Assembly: GCA_019916065.1 (NCBI GenBank)
Contig: CM034244.1
Span: 37,042,377 to 37,106,376 of the forward strand
Reading direction: 5' to 3'
Source of the DNA: Vitellaria paradoxa
Taxonomy: Eukaryota; Streptophyta; Magnoliopsida; Ericales; Sapotaceae
DNA: 64,000 bases
The translations under genes and the position numbers were made by a program. This document shows positions 53,753-63,480 of this stretch, piece after piece (position 1 is the first letter of the stretch; each line of letters starts with the position of its first letter). Below the pieces are notes generated by a model. That model did no database searches. It saw only the letters and a list, made by a program, of their open reading frames with translations, and was not told the origin of the DNA.

Positions 53753-53982
53753 TGTAATGACCTCCATCCACATAATACAATATTGTCCGCTTTGGGCTTG
53801 GTAAGCTGCTTCCCATGAGATCACCCATCCTGATACTGCCTCCATTGAAGCACGCTTAATCCTAGAATTCCCACTGAATTCAGTGCCCTCACGGCCTTAA
53901 AATGCGTTATTCTTATATAGATATCGAATATTACATATATGCCATTTCTTTCCACAACCCAAGCAATGTGGGATGGAAAACA
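53753..53982 (-). repeat. Cassandra LTR c
   Basis: Minus strand, full length, ending in the canonical TGTTTTCCATCCCACAT on the sense strand. Nearly identical to LTR d. Confidence 0.88.
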
Positions 53983-54109
53983 TTGCTTCTCTGTTTCATC
54001 TCCGACTTTACTCTTCTGTAGGTAGAGTCCCTCATAGACAGGTCCCCACGCATAGGGCCCCCACGCGCTGATTTTACACTTTCGGCTGTGCATTGGCTCT
54101 GATACCATT

Positions 54110-54336
54110 TGTAATGACCTGCATCCACATAGTACTATTGTCCGCTTTGGGCTTGGTAAGCTGCTTCCCATGAGATCACCCATCTGATACTGCCTCCATT
54201 GAAGCACGCTTAATCCTAGAATTCCCACTGAATTCAGTGCCCTTACGACCTTAAAATGCGTTATTCTTATATAGATATCGAATATTACATATATGCCATT
54301 TCTTTCCACAACCCAAGCAATGTGGGATGGAAAACA
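54110..54336 (-). repeat. Cassandra LTR d
   Basis: Minus strand. A perfect TGGCTCTGATACCA primer-site complement lies at 54094-54107. Differs from LTR c by a few substitutions and small gaps. Confidence 0.88.
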
Positions 54337-54464
54337 TTGCTTCTCTGTTTCATCTCCGACTTTACTCTTCTGTAGGTAGAGTCCCTCATAGACAGGTCCC
54401 CACGCATAGGGCCCCCACGCGCGTGATTTTACACTTTCGGCTGTGCATTGGCTCTGATACCATT

Positions 54465-54691
54465 TGTAATGACCTGCATCCACATAGTACAATATTGTCC
54501 GCTTTGGGCTTGGTAAGCTGCTTCCCATGAGATCCCATCCTGATACTGCCTCCATGAAGCACGCTTAATCTTAGAATTCCCACTGAATCCAGTGCCCTCA
54601 CGGCTTTTAAACGCGTTATTCTTCTATAGATATCGAATATTACATATATACCACTTCTTTTCACGACCCAAGCAATGTGGGATGAAAAATA
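54465..54691 (-). repeat. Cassandra LTR e
   Basis: Minus strand; primer-site complement at 54449-54462. A few bases are missing in the 5S-like part (GAGATCCCATCC). Confidence 0.85.
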
Positions 54692-54913
54692 TTGCTTCTC
54701 TGCTTCATCTCTGACTTCACTCTTCTGTAGATAGAGTCCCTCATGGGCAATCTCTTATAGTCTCTCACAATCCTTCACTCTTATAGGGTACGTGTCCCGC
54801 ATGGTCTCCTACTTCACTCTTCCGGAGGTAGAGTCCCTCATAGGCAGATCCTCCACACACGGTGCCCACGCATGATCCCACATTTTTGGCTGGGCATTTG
54901 CTCTAATACCATT

Positions 54914-55142
54914 TGCAACGACCCCCATCTACATAGTACAATATTGTTTGCTTTCGGATTGGTAAGCTGCTTCATAGGAGGTCACTCATCTTGATACTGC
55001 CCCCACTAGAGCACGCTTAACTCTAGAGTTCCCACTAAATCTAGTGCCCTCACGACTTTAAAACGCGTTGTTCTAAATGGATATCGAATATTACACATAT
55101 GCCACTTCCTTTCACGACCCAAGCGATATGGGATGGAAAGTA
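54914..55142 (-). repeat. Cassandra LTR f
   Basis: Last minus-strand LTR. Its internal domain (from 55143) is cut off after about 75 bp at the orientation switch. Confidence 0.85.
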
Positions 55143-55220
55143 TTGCTTATCTGCTTCACCTCTAACTTCACTCTTTCGTAGGCAGAGTCTCTCACAAGCA
55201 AGTCCTTTACAGTCCTTCAC

Positions 55221-55288
55221 CCTCCTAGGAAGCAGCTTACCAAACCTAAAGTGAACAATATTGTACTATGTCAATGTGAGTCGTTACA
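55221..55288 (+). repeat. Cassandra LTR g, U5-side fragment at the inversion point
   Basis: Only the last 68 bp of an LTR on the plus strand, starting inside the 5S-like block at CTCCTAGGAAGCAG and ending GTTACA. CTCCT at the junction is shared by both arms. Confidence 0.8.
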
Positions 55289-55512
55289 AATAATATTAGA
55301 GCCAATGCTCAGCCAGAAATACGAGATCACGCGCGTGGGGGCCTCGCGTAGGGGGATTTTCCTATGAGAGACTTCCTGCAAGAGAGTGAAGCAGAAGATC
55401 ACGTGGGGACACGTGCCCTGTAAGGGGGAGGATTATGAAGGACTGTGAGGAACCTGTCCGTGAGGGACTCTGCCTGCAAGAGAGTGAAGTTGGAGGTGAA
55501 GCAGAGAAGTAA

Positions 55513-55738
55513 TGCCTTCCATCCCGCATCGCTTGGGTCGTGGAAGGAAGTGGCATATATGTAATATTTTATATCAATATAGTACAACGCATTTTAAAAC
55601 CATGAGGGCACTCGTTCGAGGGAACTCTAGGGTTAAGCATGCTCTAGTGGGGGCAGTACCGGGATAGGTGACCTCCTGGGAAGTAGCTTACCAAGCCCAA
55701 AGCAGATAATAATTACTATGTGAATGCGGGTCGTTACA
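55513..55738 (+). repeat. Cassandra LTR h
   Basis: Full plus-strand LTR, from TGCCTTCCATCCCGCATCGC to GGGTCGTTACA; followed by TCATATCAGAGCC, a diverged primer-binding site. Confidence 0.88.
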
Positions 55739-55962
55739 AATCATATCAGAGCCAATACCCAGCCGGAAGTGTGGAATCACGCGTGGGCTCTACGTGTAGG
55801 GAACCTACCTGTGAGAGACTCTATCTGCGGGAGAGTAAAGCAGGAGGCCACGCGGGGATGTGTGCCCTATAAGGGGAGAGGATTGTGAGGGACTGTGAAA
55901 GACCTACCCGTGAGTGAATCTGCTTGCGGGGGAGTGAAACCGGAGGTGAAGAAGAGAAGCAA

Positions 55963-56189
55963 TACCTTCCATCCCACATCGCCTAGGTCACGAAAGGAAG
56001 TAACATATATGTAATATTCGATATTCATATAGAATAACACGTTTTAAAGCCATGAAGACACTTGATTTAGTAGGAACTCCAAAGTTAAGCGTGCTCTAGT
56101 GGGGGTAGTACTGAAATGGGTGACCTCTTGGGAAGCAGCTTATCAAGTTCAAAGCGGATTATTGTACTATATGGATGTGGGTCATTACA
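55963..56189 (+). repeat. Cassandra LTR i
   Basis: Full plus-strand LTR ending GGGTCATTACA, immediately followed by the right-hand GCATG. Confidence 0.88.
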
Positions 56190-56194
56190 GCATG
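56190..56194. repeat. Right target-site duplication of the Cassandra complex (GCATG)
   Basis: Identical to 52845-52849. Confidence 0.75.
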
Positions 56195-56370
56195 TATTTT
56201 TTAAAAATTAAGCTTTTATTTGTTGAACACGTGATAGTGAAAACAACCTTATTAATTTTTTGAATAGATAAATCATATACACTTTGTCATTTAAAGAACG
56301 ATCTTCTAATCACATAGAAACAAAACATCACATCAAATTCAATTAGAGTCATGCAACCACTCTAGAACAT

Positions 56371-56480
56371 GAGCGTGGCCTTTAGCTCAGTGGTTAAGAG
56401 CCTTTCCTGCCCGCTCATGACTCAAGTTCGAGTCTTCTCCCTCCCCTTAAAAAAAAATTCACCTTTCAAAAAAAAAAAAA
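56371..56480 (+). mobile_element. Young tRNA-derived SINE with a perfect 16-bp TSD
   Basis: AACCACTCTAGAACAT occurs at 56355-56370 and again at 56481-56496. Between them is a 110-bp element with A box TAGCTCAGTGGTTAAGAGC, B box AGTTCGAGTC and two A-rich tails (56450-56458 and 56468-56480). The perfect long TSD and A-tail mean LINE-mediated retroposition, and little decay since. The tRNA-like head lacks a good acceptor stem, so it is not counted as a tRNA gene. Confidence 0.9.
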
Positions 56481-56496
56481 AACCACTCTAGAACAT

Positions 56497-58480
56497 AAAA
56501 TAAAATATGTAAATTAGAAATAAAATCCAACTAATAATTAAGCAACCATGCTCCCACACAATTAATATAGGGATCAACTGACCTTTACAATTCGATTGAA
56601 ATATTCTAAGGAATATACCTCTTCAAAGGGCAAAAGAATGAAATGTAAACAAAATTTAATCCTAAAACAACACATGACATTAATGTCTCAACCCGATGTT
56701 CCCACATAAGCATCGGGCTCAACACCTATAATAAAGGTTATAGAGAAATAAGTATAGGTTCATTTGTGCCCACTGTGTAATAATAAATAATATCGTGGCC
56801 TAATATGCACTACTATGCATCTTGTATAACATATTTTAGACGTTAAGAAAATTAGTTTAAAAAATAACGGATTGAAGTTAGAAATTTTTTGAATGAATAT
56901 TGAATTTTTAATAATGTTTCATTACTTTAATATTTAATTAATTTATATTGTATTTAATCTATTTAGGACACGCGGGCCAACTTCCATTTTTTTTTAGAAA
57001 CTCAACATCTCTGGACCAGTTTATGTACAACTTCGCAACTCGGACTAATCCCTGACCTCTAAAAATTAACGGCCATGTAAACCTTAGTAATCCTAAAGAG
57101 ATTCAAATTAGCGATTACTAAAAATAAATTCAAAATTTTACCAATTAAGTACACCTAAGGCTGTCAACTTCCAATTTACTCTACACATAAAATATTAATT
57201 CATGATCAAGTCAATTCTTTGGTTCATGCAAACTCATAGGAGTTTCAAAATATTTCTTAGAGAATACAAAAGGATCAATTGTGTGCATCGCCCTCCCACA
57301 GCTACTGAAGAATATTGTGAAAAGTAATCTGCCGTTCCACATTTTCTCATTCATTCAATCATGCTATATATAGCCTAGAGGAGTTTACGAAGAAGTTAAG
57401 CTACAAATCAGGTTAAAATTCTTTCCTATGATACATTCACCAAAAATAGATAAAGAAACACATTAAACAATCCCTACAAACAAGGAGAATATGTGGTAGG
57501 AAATATTAAGATATTTATCAGCTACTTCATATATTTTTCCTTTCTTCGTTAAAAACTAATTGAAACAAGTTGGACGTTGATAATTAATTTTCCACGCGAC
57601 CAGTGACCCACCAACCGCAATTCTGTCGGTACGTAGACCAGTGACCCACCAACCGCAATTCTCTCAGTCTACGTACCCATATATGCGTATAATTTTGTAA
57701 GAGTTTCATTTTCTTGTAATATTTTGTGTCCATAATTAGAGATATGTAATTTAGATTTTTCTTTTTGGTGGTTCCTTTTGTTCTTTATATTTTGTGTTTA
57801 TATATATACGCCTTATATTATGTATATATAAAATATACAATTCAATCCATACATAATTTTTCTATCTTAATTTCATCATGGTATGTAATATTCTTGTGTC
57901 CATGACTAGAGATATGTAACTTAAGTTTTCATCTTTGATGGTTTCGTTTTGTCCTTCGTATCTTGCGCCTATATAAGCCTCATAGTAGGTACAAACATAC
58001 AATCACGGGCGAACTGACTGTTCTGTCCTGAATTGTAGCTAGCCTGGTCTGAAAAAAAAATATTTAGTTCAATTTTTTTTCAAATTTAATTCATTTTAAA
58101 ATTCTTTTAGGTCTGTTCTATTTTTAAATTTTTTTGTCCTGTATAAATTTTTGTAGCATAATTTATTTTATTTTTAAACTTTTTATTCAGGATATATTTA
58201 AAGTGACAACAAATGAAATAAAACGAGATAATTTATAGATTCGTAATTCGTGCAATGGGAAAAAATAAATAATTTTTAATTTTTTTCTAAAATTTTAAAT
58301 AAGTGCAGTGAGATAATTTTTTAACATTTTTTAAAATTTTTTAATAATTTTTAATAAATCAGACGTACCCTCAGTGCAAGTCAACTCTGAACCTTAAGTC
58401 ACTAATATAAGTCATTACCTAGAGATAATTTTTTCTTCTTAATTTCTTCACTTGCATCTTCTGCGAAGTTCCCTAATTCA
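56497..58480. other. Spacer before dirigent gene B, with two tandem duplications
   Basis: A 38-bp unit (GACCAGTGACCCACCAACCG, then CAATTCT) occurs at 57598 and 57636. A roughly 170-bp spaced duplication relates 57716-57830 to 57885-57995 (ATATTTTGTGTCCATAATTA / ATATTCTTGTGTCCATGACT, then AGAGATATGTAA and a ...TATATA... end); each copy looks like a proximal promoter followed by a TATA element. An A-type MITE-like core lies at about 58185-58370. No gene. Confidence 0.5.
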
Positions 58481-58482
58481 CT

Positions 58483-58490
58483 TATTTATA
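58483..58490 (+). promoter_or_regulatory. Candidate TATA box of dirigent gene B
   Basis: TATTTATA lies 46 bp before the ATG, which would give a leader of about 10-20 nt; short leaders are plausible but this one is tight. Confidence 0.4.
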
Positions 58491-58528
58491 TCCGAGGGCA
58501 AAGCCTAGCAATCACACTTGACTTTCCC

Positions 58529-59116
58529 ATGGCTGGTGTTATTCCAAACTCAGCCTCTCGCTTCATAGCAATTTCCATACTCATTTTCTTCGCAGTAACT
58601 GCAGCCACCGGAGAAGAAGACTATGGCTTTGTGAAGAGAATAGATCGGAAGTTACTAGGGCAGAAGAAGGAGAAATTGAGCCACTTTCGGTTCTACTGGC
58701 ACGACATCCTCAGCGGTAGAAACCCCACTGCTGTTCCAGTAGTTCGACCTCCATCCAATTCATCAGTTACCGCTTTTGGTATGATGAATATGATCGACGA
58801 TCCTTTAACACTTGGTCCTAAATTGAGCTCGAAAATGGTTGGGAGAGCTCAGGGACTCTACGCATCGGCGTCCCAACAAGACGTCGGTCTGTTGATGGTC
58901 ATGAACTTCGCTTTCATGGAAGGCAAGTACAACGGAAGCACCATCACCGTGCTTGGGAGGAACGCGATCTTCTCGGAGATGAGGGAGATGCCGGTGATCG
59001 GAGGGAGTGGGCTGTTCCGATTTGCTCGGGGTTATTGTCAAGCCAGGACTCATGACGTCAACCTCGAGACCGGAGATGCCGTTGTTGAGTACAATGTTTA
59101 CGTTATGCATTATTGA
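58529..59116 (+). CDS. Dirigent family protein B (secreted)
   Basis: An intact single-exon protein of 195 aa, tandem paralogue of the gene at 50.6 kb. A signal peptide lies at about residues 1-28 (hydrophobic [19 protein letters not shown]). The dirigent domain follows with [54 protein letters not shown] and terminal V-E-Y-N-V-Y-V. Differences from A cluster in the signal peptide and the Pro/Ser-rich stretch after R-N-P-T. Both genes end H-Y and use the same layout, so both are likely functional secreted proteins of the cell wall; a guiding role in phenoxy-radical coupling is known for some relatives only. Confidence 0.95.
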   Translation: MAGVIPNSASRFIAISILIFFAVTAATGEEDYGFVKRIDRKLLGQKKEKLSHFRFYWHDILSGRNPTAVPVVRPPSNSSVTAFGMMNMIDDPLTLGPKLSSKMVGRAQGLYASASQQDVGLLMVMNFAFMEGKYNGSTITVLGRNAIFSEMREMPVIGGSGLFRFARGYCQARTHDVNLETGDAVVEYNVYVMHY

Positions 59117-59302
59117 TGTTTGAATTTGGGTACGTAAATTATGGCTTGGGTTTGGTTCGTTAAAAAAATTTTTAAATTTTTAAAAATTATTTATTTTTTA
59201 TCTCATTAAATAAATTACGAATTTATAATTTATTTTATTTATCTTACTTATCATTTTAAACAATTAGTGCTAAAAATTTCGTAGTTATATAAGAGTTTTA
59301 AG

Positions 59303-59435
59303 AGGTGTTTGAAGTGATAAAAAATAATAAAATTTAATAAAATTATAAATTTATAATCCGTACAATGAAAAAAATTAAATAATTTTTAAAAAATTTTAAT
59401 ATTTTTTAACAATTATAAAGCTCCAAACGGAGCCT
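59303..59435. mobile_element. MITE, family A-like copy
   Basis: AGGTGTTTGAAGTG at the left and CTCCAAACGGAGCCT at the right are imperfect inverted ends around the family core (TTATAAATTTATAATCCGTACAATG). It lies about 190 bp downstream of dirigent gene B. Confidence 0.55.
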
Positions 59436-61619
59436 CAATAATATGAGGAGGAAATTTAAGATCCCGCTATTCATGAGTTTGTTTTAATGTCGAGCTAGTA
59501 CCCTTTTGGAAGATTACTTTTAGCGATCTTTGTTATTGCACTATGACTCATCAAATGTTTTCGAATTTAGGATTTTTATCCAAAACGGTGTTAGTTTGGA
59601 AATTACTGTTGAATTAAAATTTAATTATTTAAATATTTTATATTTTTTAAATTAAAAATAAATATAATTTAAAATCGTCATATTTCTTATCTTAAGAGGT
59701 ATTTAGAATAATAAAAATAAGGTAAAGGAAAAATATTTATAATTTTATAATTTATACAAGATAAAAAATAAATAATTTTTAATTTTTTAACCTTCTCCGT
59801 TACACCTAACGCACCCTTTAATACCATGAGATGGACAGCTTTGTCGGTCTCCATCTTTTAATATATCTTCTCGTATTCTTTGACTTGGGGAACCTGCTCA
59901 ATAATTGTGCTGGCCACCTCGTTGCTTTTTTGAGTTAAAGAAAATTTTATGGTAGGCGTGGGAAGGAGGGCACCAGTAGATAAGATTTCACTTAGAAAAG
60001 TGAAAAGGAATCCTATGCTAGCTGTAAAACATTCCACCTTCTTGTAAAATTTTCCCTGAGGGTTGGATTGGTTGATATTAAAATTTTAGAGGATAAATTT
60101 TAGAGGGGGTATAAAGAGATTGTTTGGAGTAAGAAAAAATAAGATAAATTGTGTTGGGGAGAGTTCGTAATACGTACAGTAAGAGAAAAAGTTGATGTGA
60201 TAAAATTAACAGAGATTTATAGAGTTTTTTAGAGAAATTCAGCAAATCAAACGACCCTAAAATAAGAGGAGGTATTATTTTTAGAAAGTTGGCCCACATT
60301 GATGTGATATTTATGGAAGGGATAACTTTTGACTTGGTTTAAATGTTTTATAAATAAGCAGTCAAATGACTCTTTTACCCTTGTGGTGTCTCAAACTTGA
60401 TCACCCATTAAATTAAATATTAAATTGTAAAACCCACTCCAGTTAATTATTTTTAGACAATTTGAAGTTATATTATTTATTTCATTGAAAATTTAATTTT
60501 TTATAAATTTATTTAAACAATTTTTTTAAATATGTACTTTTGAATGTTTAGTTATTATCTAATTTTATTTTTAATTATGTTTATTTTGATTTGTTGGCCT
60601 GTCTATTATTTCTTACTAACATTATATTTTTTTGATCAAATTAATGAGAGTTAAAAATATCAAAATAATAACCATTCCCCTGGATAAAATTTGGCTACGG
60701 TAGAACCCGCCCAAAAATTATCCGGAGAAACCCGCACGAGAGAGAAAGTGAAACCGGGAGGAGGGGGAATTTTGGTTGCCAAACCGTGTAAAAGAGTGGG
60801 ATCCACCTGTAAAATATTTAACTCATCCTTTCCCCACATCTAAGTGGAGCCTAATGTTTAGATTGTGTTTGAACTGATAATTTCATGAAAAAGGAAAATA
60901 TATATATCTCTCTCTCTATATGTATATATCATTTAAAATATATATATATTTGAATATATACAAAAAATAATAAAATAAAAATAATCATCAATAAATTTGT
61001 TTTATAATTTAATTATTTTTAATTTCTAAAATTTAATATACTTATTTTCTATTTTTATCATAAATAAAATATTAAAAAAATAAATTCTTTATCCTTTTCT
61101 TCTCTTAAAAAATACTTGATATAAACATAATCTTAAGCATAGAGAATAATATATCACTTTTCAACATATTTAAATGTATACAGGGTTGGTTCAGAATTTA
61201 TAATTAGTAAGAGTAAAATTATATTTTTAAAGTAATTAAAGTAAAATAAAAAAAAATAGTGATGATAAAATATTGAAAAAAGTATAATTTATATGAAAAA
61301 AATAATAAAATTTTAGTTAAAATTTTCTAATTATGCATGTGTGCTCTACAACATATGTGGATTTAGACCCAAAAAAATCTGCATCATCCCAATCGAATAA
61401 CAATTTTCATTTGTTTCATATGTTATTTTTCCTAATAATAATTTTTTTTTTAGAAAATTACTAAAATTGTAAGTAGTTCTTATTTATCACTCGATGAGTA
61501 CCCAAAACCTCTGCTTTTCTATCAATATTTTGCATTACAAACAGTTCTTATTTTTAGATGTGGCAAATTAAAAATACATTAATTACTACTTGGTGGCGGG
61601 TTAATTAATTGGATTCGGC

Positions 61620-61803
61620 TTTCTTGCTCTGTTTGTTTCAGCTATTTTTTTACTTTTATAAATTTTAACCGTTATATTGATTTTTTCTCTTTAATTCTTA
61701 TATTATAATTATTTACATTTTTACAAATTGAATTTGTATTATAAACTCAAAACGGAACAGCTGAGATTTTTAAAAGTAAAAAAATAGCAGAAACAGAAAC
61801 AAC
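61620..61803. mobile_element. Foldback insert, about 180 bp
   Basis: Left end CTCTGTTTGTTTCAGCTATTTTTTTACTTTTA and right end TAAAAGTAAAAAAATAGCAG...AAACAAC are inverted repeats of about 25 bp with few mismatches. The interior is AT-rich and noncoding. Confidence 0.6.
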
Positions 61804-62353
61804 GACGAGCCAAGTCCTAATTAATTTGGGCCAAAGGGGGAGAGAATCTTACATTGTGAAAAGATCATAAGATGAGGATAAAATAGTAGTTGTCAGCTAA
61901 TTAATTAAGCAAACCAAAGGGTGCGTTTGGAATCTCAATCAAATCCAAAAATTTTCAAAAGTATATTTTAAAATTTTGTATAATGATTGTTGAATTTTAT
62001 TTAATTTGATATAAAATTATTAAAAAGTATAAAGTGACACGTATTAAAATTTTAGTGGAAGATTTTAAAAAATTTTAAAATTTTATATATTTTTTTGTAC
62101 ACATGTCAAATCATTTTTTTTTTAAATATTGTCAAAATTCGTTTTGAAACGAACCAAAATGATACGTTCCAACGGTATTTTATGCTGGCATTGCCCCACC
62201 TGTCAAGAAATTAATATAATTATGATGTCTGCTGGCTAATTAGGCGTGCATGTGACTTCTAATAATATCTATTTCTGTGCACGCGGACTTTGGGCTGACA
62301 CGGCCGCGCGCATGACCAGCGCGTGTCCGGCTTAGTGTCGCGGGTTAAAGAGA

Positions 62354-63125
62354 GTTACAATGAAAATATCCACTAGTTACAGTGAAAAATAAATGGTAAA
62401 AATTTATTTACACTTTAATGACACGTGATTTTTGACATTTATATTAATTGTATTTTAATCATATTTTTAAAATTTTTATTTTTATTTTGAAAATAATATT
62501 AATTAAAATAAATTAGAAATATTGAATTAAATGCAAACAAATCTCTACCAAAGGGCAGAGCTACATGGGGGCAGGGGGTAAGTGATCCCTCAATTTTAAG
62601 ATAAAATTACTAAAATGTCCTCTTTGTTATTTTAATTTTATTTAAAAATTAAATTAATTAAAATTTAAGATATTTTGATTTTATTAAAAATTTAAAGTTA
62701 ACTCAAAATTTTTTAACATATAAGAAGTTTAAAAGAATCAAACTTGGTATTTTTATGAAATAAAGTGTACCTTTTTAATATATTATTGCATATTTTTGTT
62801 TATACTATTAGTAAATTTAGCATATAACACAATAAATTCTATAGATAATAAAATTTAATAATAATTATATTTTTTGTAATGAGGGATATCTCTAATAAGT
62901 TTCAGGTGCTTGAAACATTAACTGTGAGAAAAATATTTACTAGTTAATATTCAAGAATAATTTATTTTCTCTCTAAAAATAACATCATTTTTCTCCTACT
63001 CTTAAACGAAAAAATCGATTGTTATTTTTTTGGTGTTCGGTGCCCCCTTAGTACCCAATGCCCCCCTTAGCGCCCGGTGCCTCCTCAGCAAAAATTCTGG
63101 CTCCGCCCTTCATTTTCCACTGCAG
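62354..63125. mobile_element. Second copy of the CTGCAGTGAAAAA MITE, split by another insertion
   Basis: The left part 62354-62550 (GTTACAATGAAAATATCCACT ... AAACAAATCTCTACC) matches 13018-13212 and the right part 63111-63125 (CATTTTCCACTGCAG) matches 13229-13244. The gap is filled by a separate element at 62551-63110. Confidence 0.6.
62551..63110. mobile_element. 560-bp insert with AAGGGC(A/G)GAGC(T/C)A inverted ends
   Basis: Left end AAGGGCAGAGCTACATGGGG; the right end read in reverse is AAGGGCGGAGCCAGAATTTT. The terminal repeats agree at 11 of 13 positions. It is noncoding, with C-rich subterminal phrases (GGTGCCCCCTTAGTACC). It sits inside a MITE, so it is the younger of the two. No clear TSD was seen. 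Confidence 0.6.
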
Positions 63126-63159
63126 CCCCTTGAAACCCCGTCTTCAAATCACTTCTCAT

Positions 63160-63480
63160 ATTAGCTATCAATTTTTTTTTCATTTGGGTTAGTTTTTTTT
63201 ATTCTTTTTAATAAATTTTAACTTTTTGAAAAAATATAATTTTTAAGCATATTAGTCGCATTCATAAAATAAATTAAAGAATTTACATCTGTTTAAATAA
63301 AAATTGAAAAAAAAAAATTAGTTTTTTCATGTTTTTACCAAAACGTATAATTTTTATCTAAATGGACATTAATTTTTTTTTTTTACAAATATGATTAATA
63401 CGCCTGAAAATTACATCTTCTAAAAAAAATTAAATTTTTATAAAAAAAACCCATGAAAAAAAAAAACTAACCAAAAAAAA
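63160..63480. mobile_element. Foldback MITE, family C (copy 5)
   Basis: Left arm AATATAATTTTTAAGCATATTAGTCGCATTCATAAA pairs with right arm ACAAATATGATTAATACGCCTGAAAATTACATCTTC. Ends are blurred by T and A runs. Confidence 0.6.

Larger units (their letters stand above)
52850..56189. mobile_element. Cassandra-type TRIM complex: nine LTRs in two opposed tandem arrays
   Basis: The repeated LTRs (226-230 bp) each contain a 5S rRNA-like stretch (GTTAAGC(A/G)TGCT, then GGGTGACCTC(C/T)TGGGAAGC). In most cases they are followed by a primer-binding site complementary to initiator Met tRNA (TGGTATCAGAGCC or a near variant). 5S-bearing LTRs with this primer site and no coding sequence define Cassandra TRIMs. 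Six LTRs run on the minus strand (52850-55142). Near 55216-55221 orientation switches, and one partial plus two full LTRs run on the plus strand to 56189. Internal domains between LTRs are 218-229 bp or, in two cases, 127-128 bp. The outer ends are both U5 ends (TGTAACGACCC at left; its mirror image TCATTACA at right), and identical GCATG 5-mers flank the whole. Confidence 0.88.
59117..62353. other. MITE-rich spacer
   Basis: Contains A-type MITE copies at about 59303-59435 and 59697-59818, an inverted relative at 59160-59275, and another GTTTGGAG-type insert at about 60065-60255. CT and TA runs lie at 60906-60925 and 60940-60952, and a GTTTC-type foldback at 61620-61800 has inverted ends TTTCAGCTATTTTTTTAC / GTAAAAAAATAGCAGAAAC. 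A short GC-rich patch lies at 62278-62345. No gene was recognised. Confidence 0.5.

Noticed and set aside
53821..54555. 244-codon minus-strand frame with repeated phrases
   Set aside because: It reads through Cassandra LTRs and internal domains; the protein repeat simply mirrors the DNA tandem duplication.
52897..56150. Tandem 5S rRNA genes
   Set aside because: Only the middle and 3' part of the 5S sequence is present, it lies inside repeated LTR ends, and each copy is next to an initiator-tRNA primer site; this is Cassandra, not a 5S locus.
56378..56440. tRNA gene
   Set aside because: A and B boxes are present but the acceptor stem is poor, and the unit ends in A-tails between perfect TSDs; it is a SINE. 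The same reasoning applies at 41942-42022 and 590-865.
58805..59110. 101-codon minus-strand frame
   Set aside because: Antisense of dirigent gene B.
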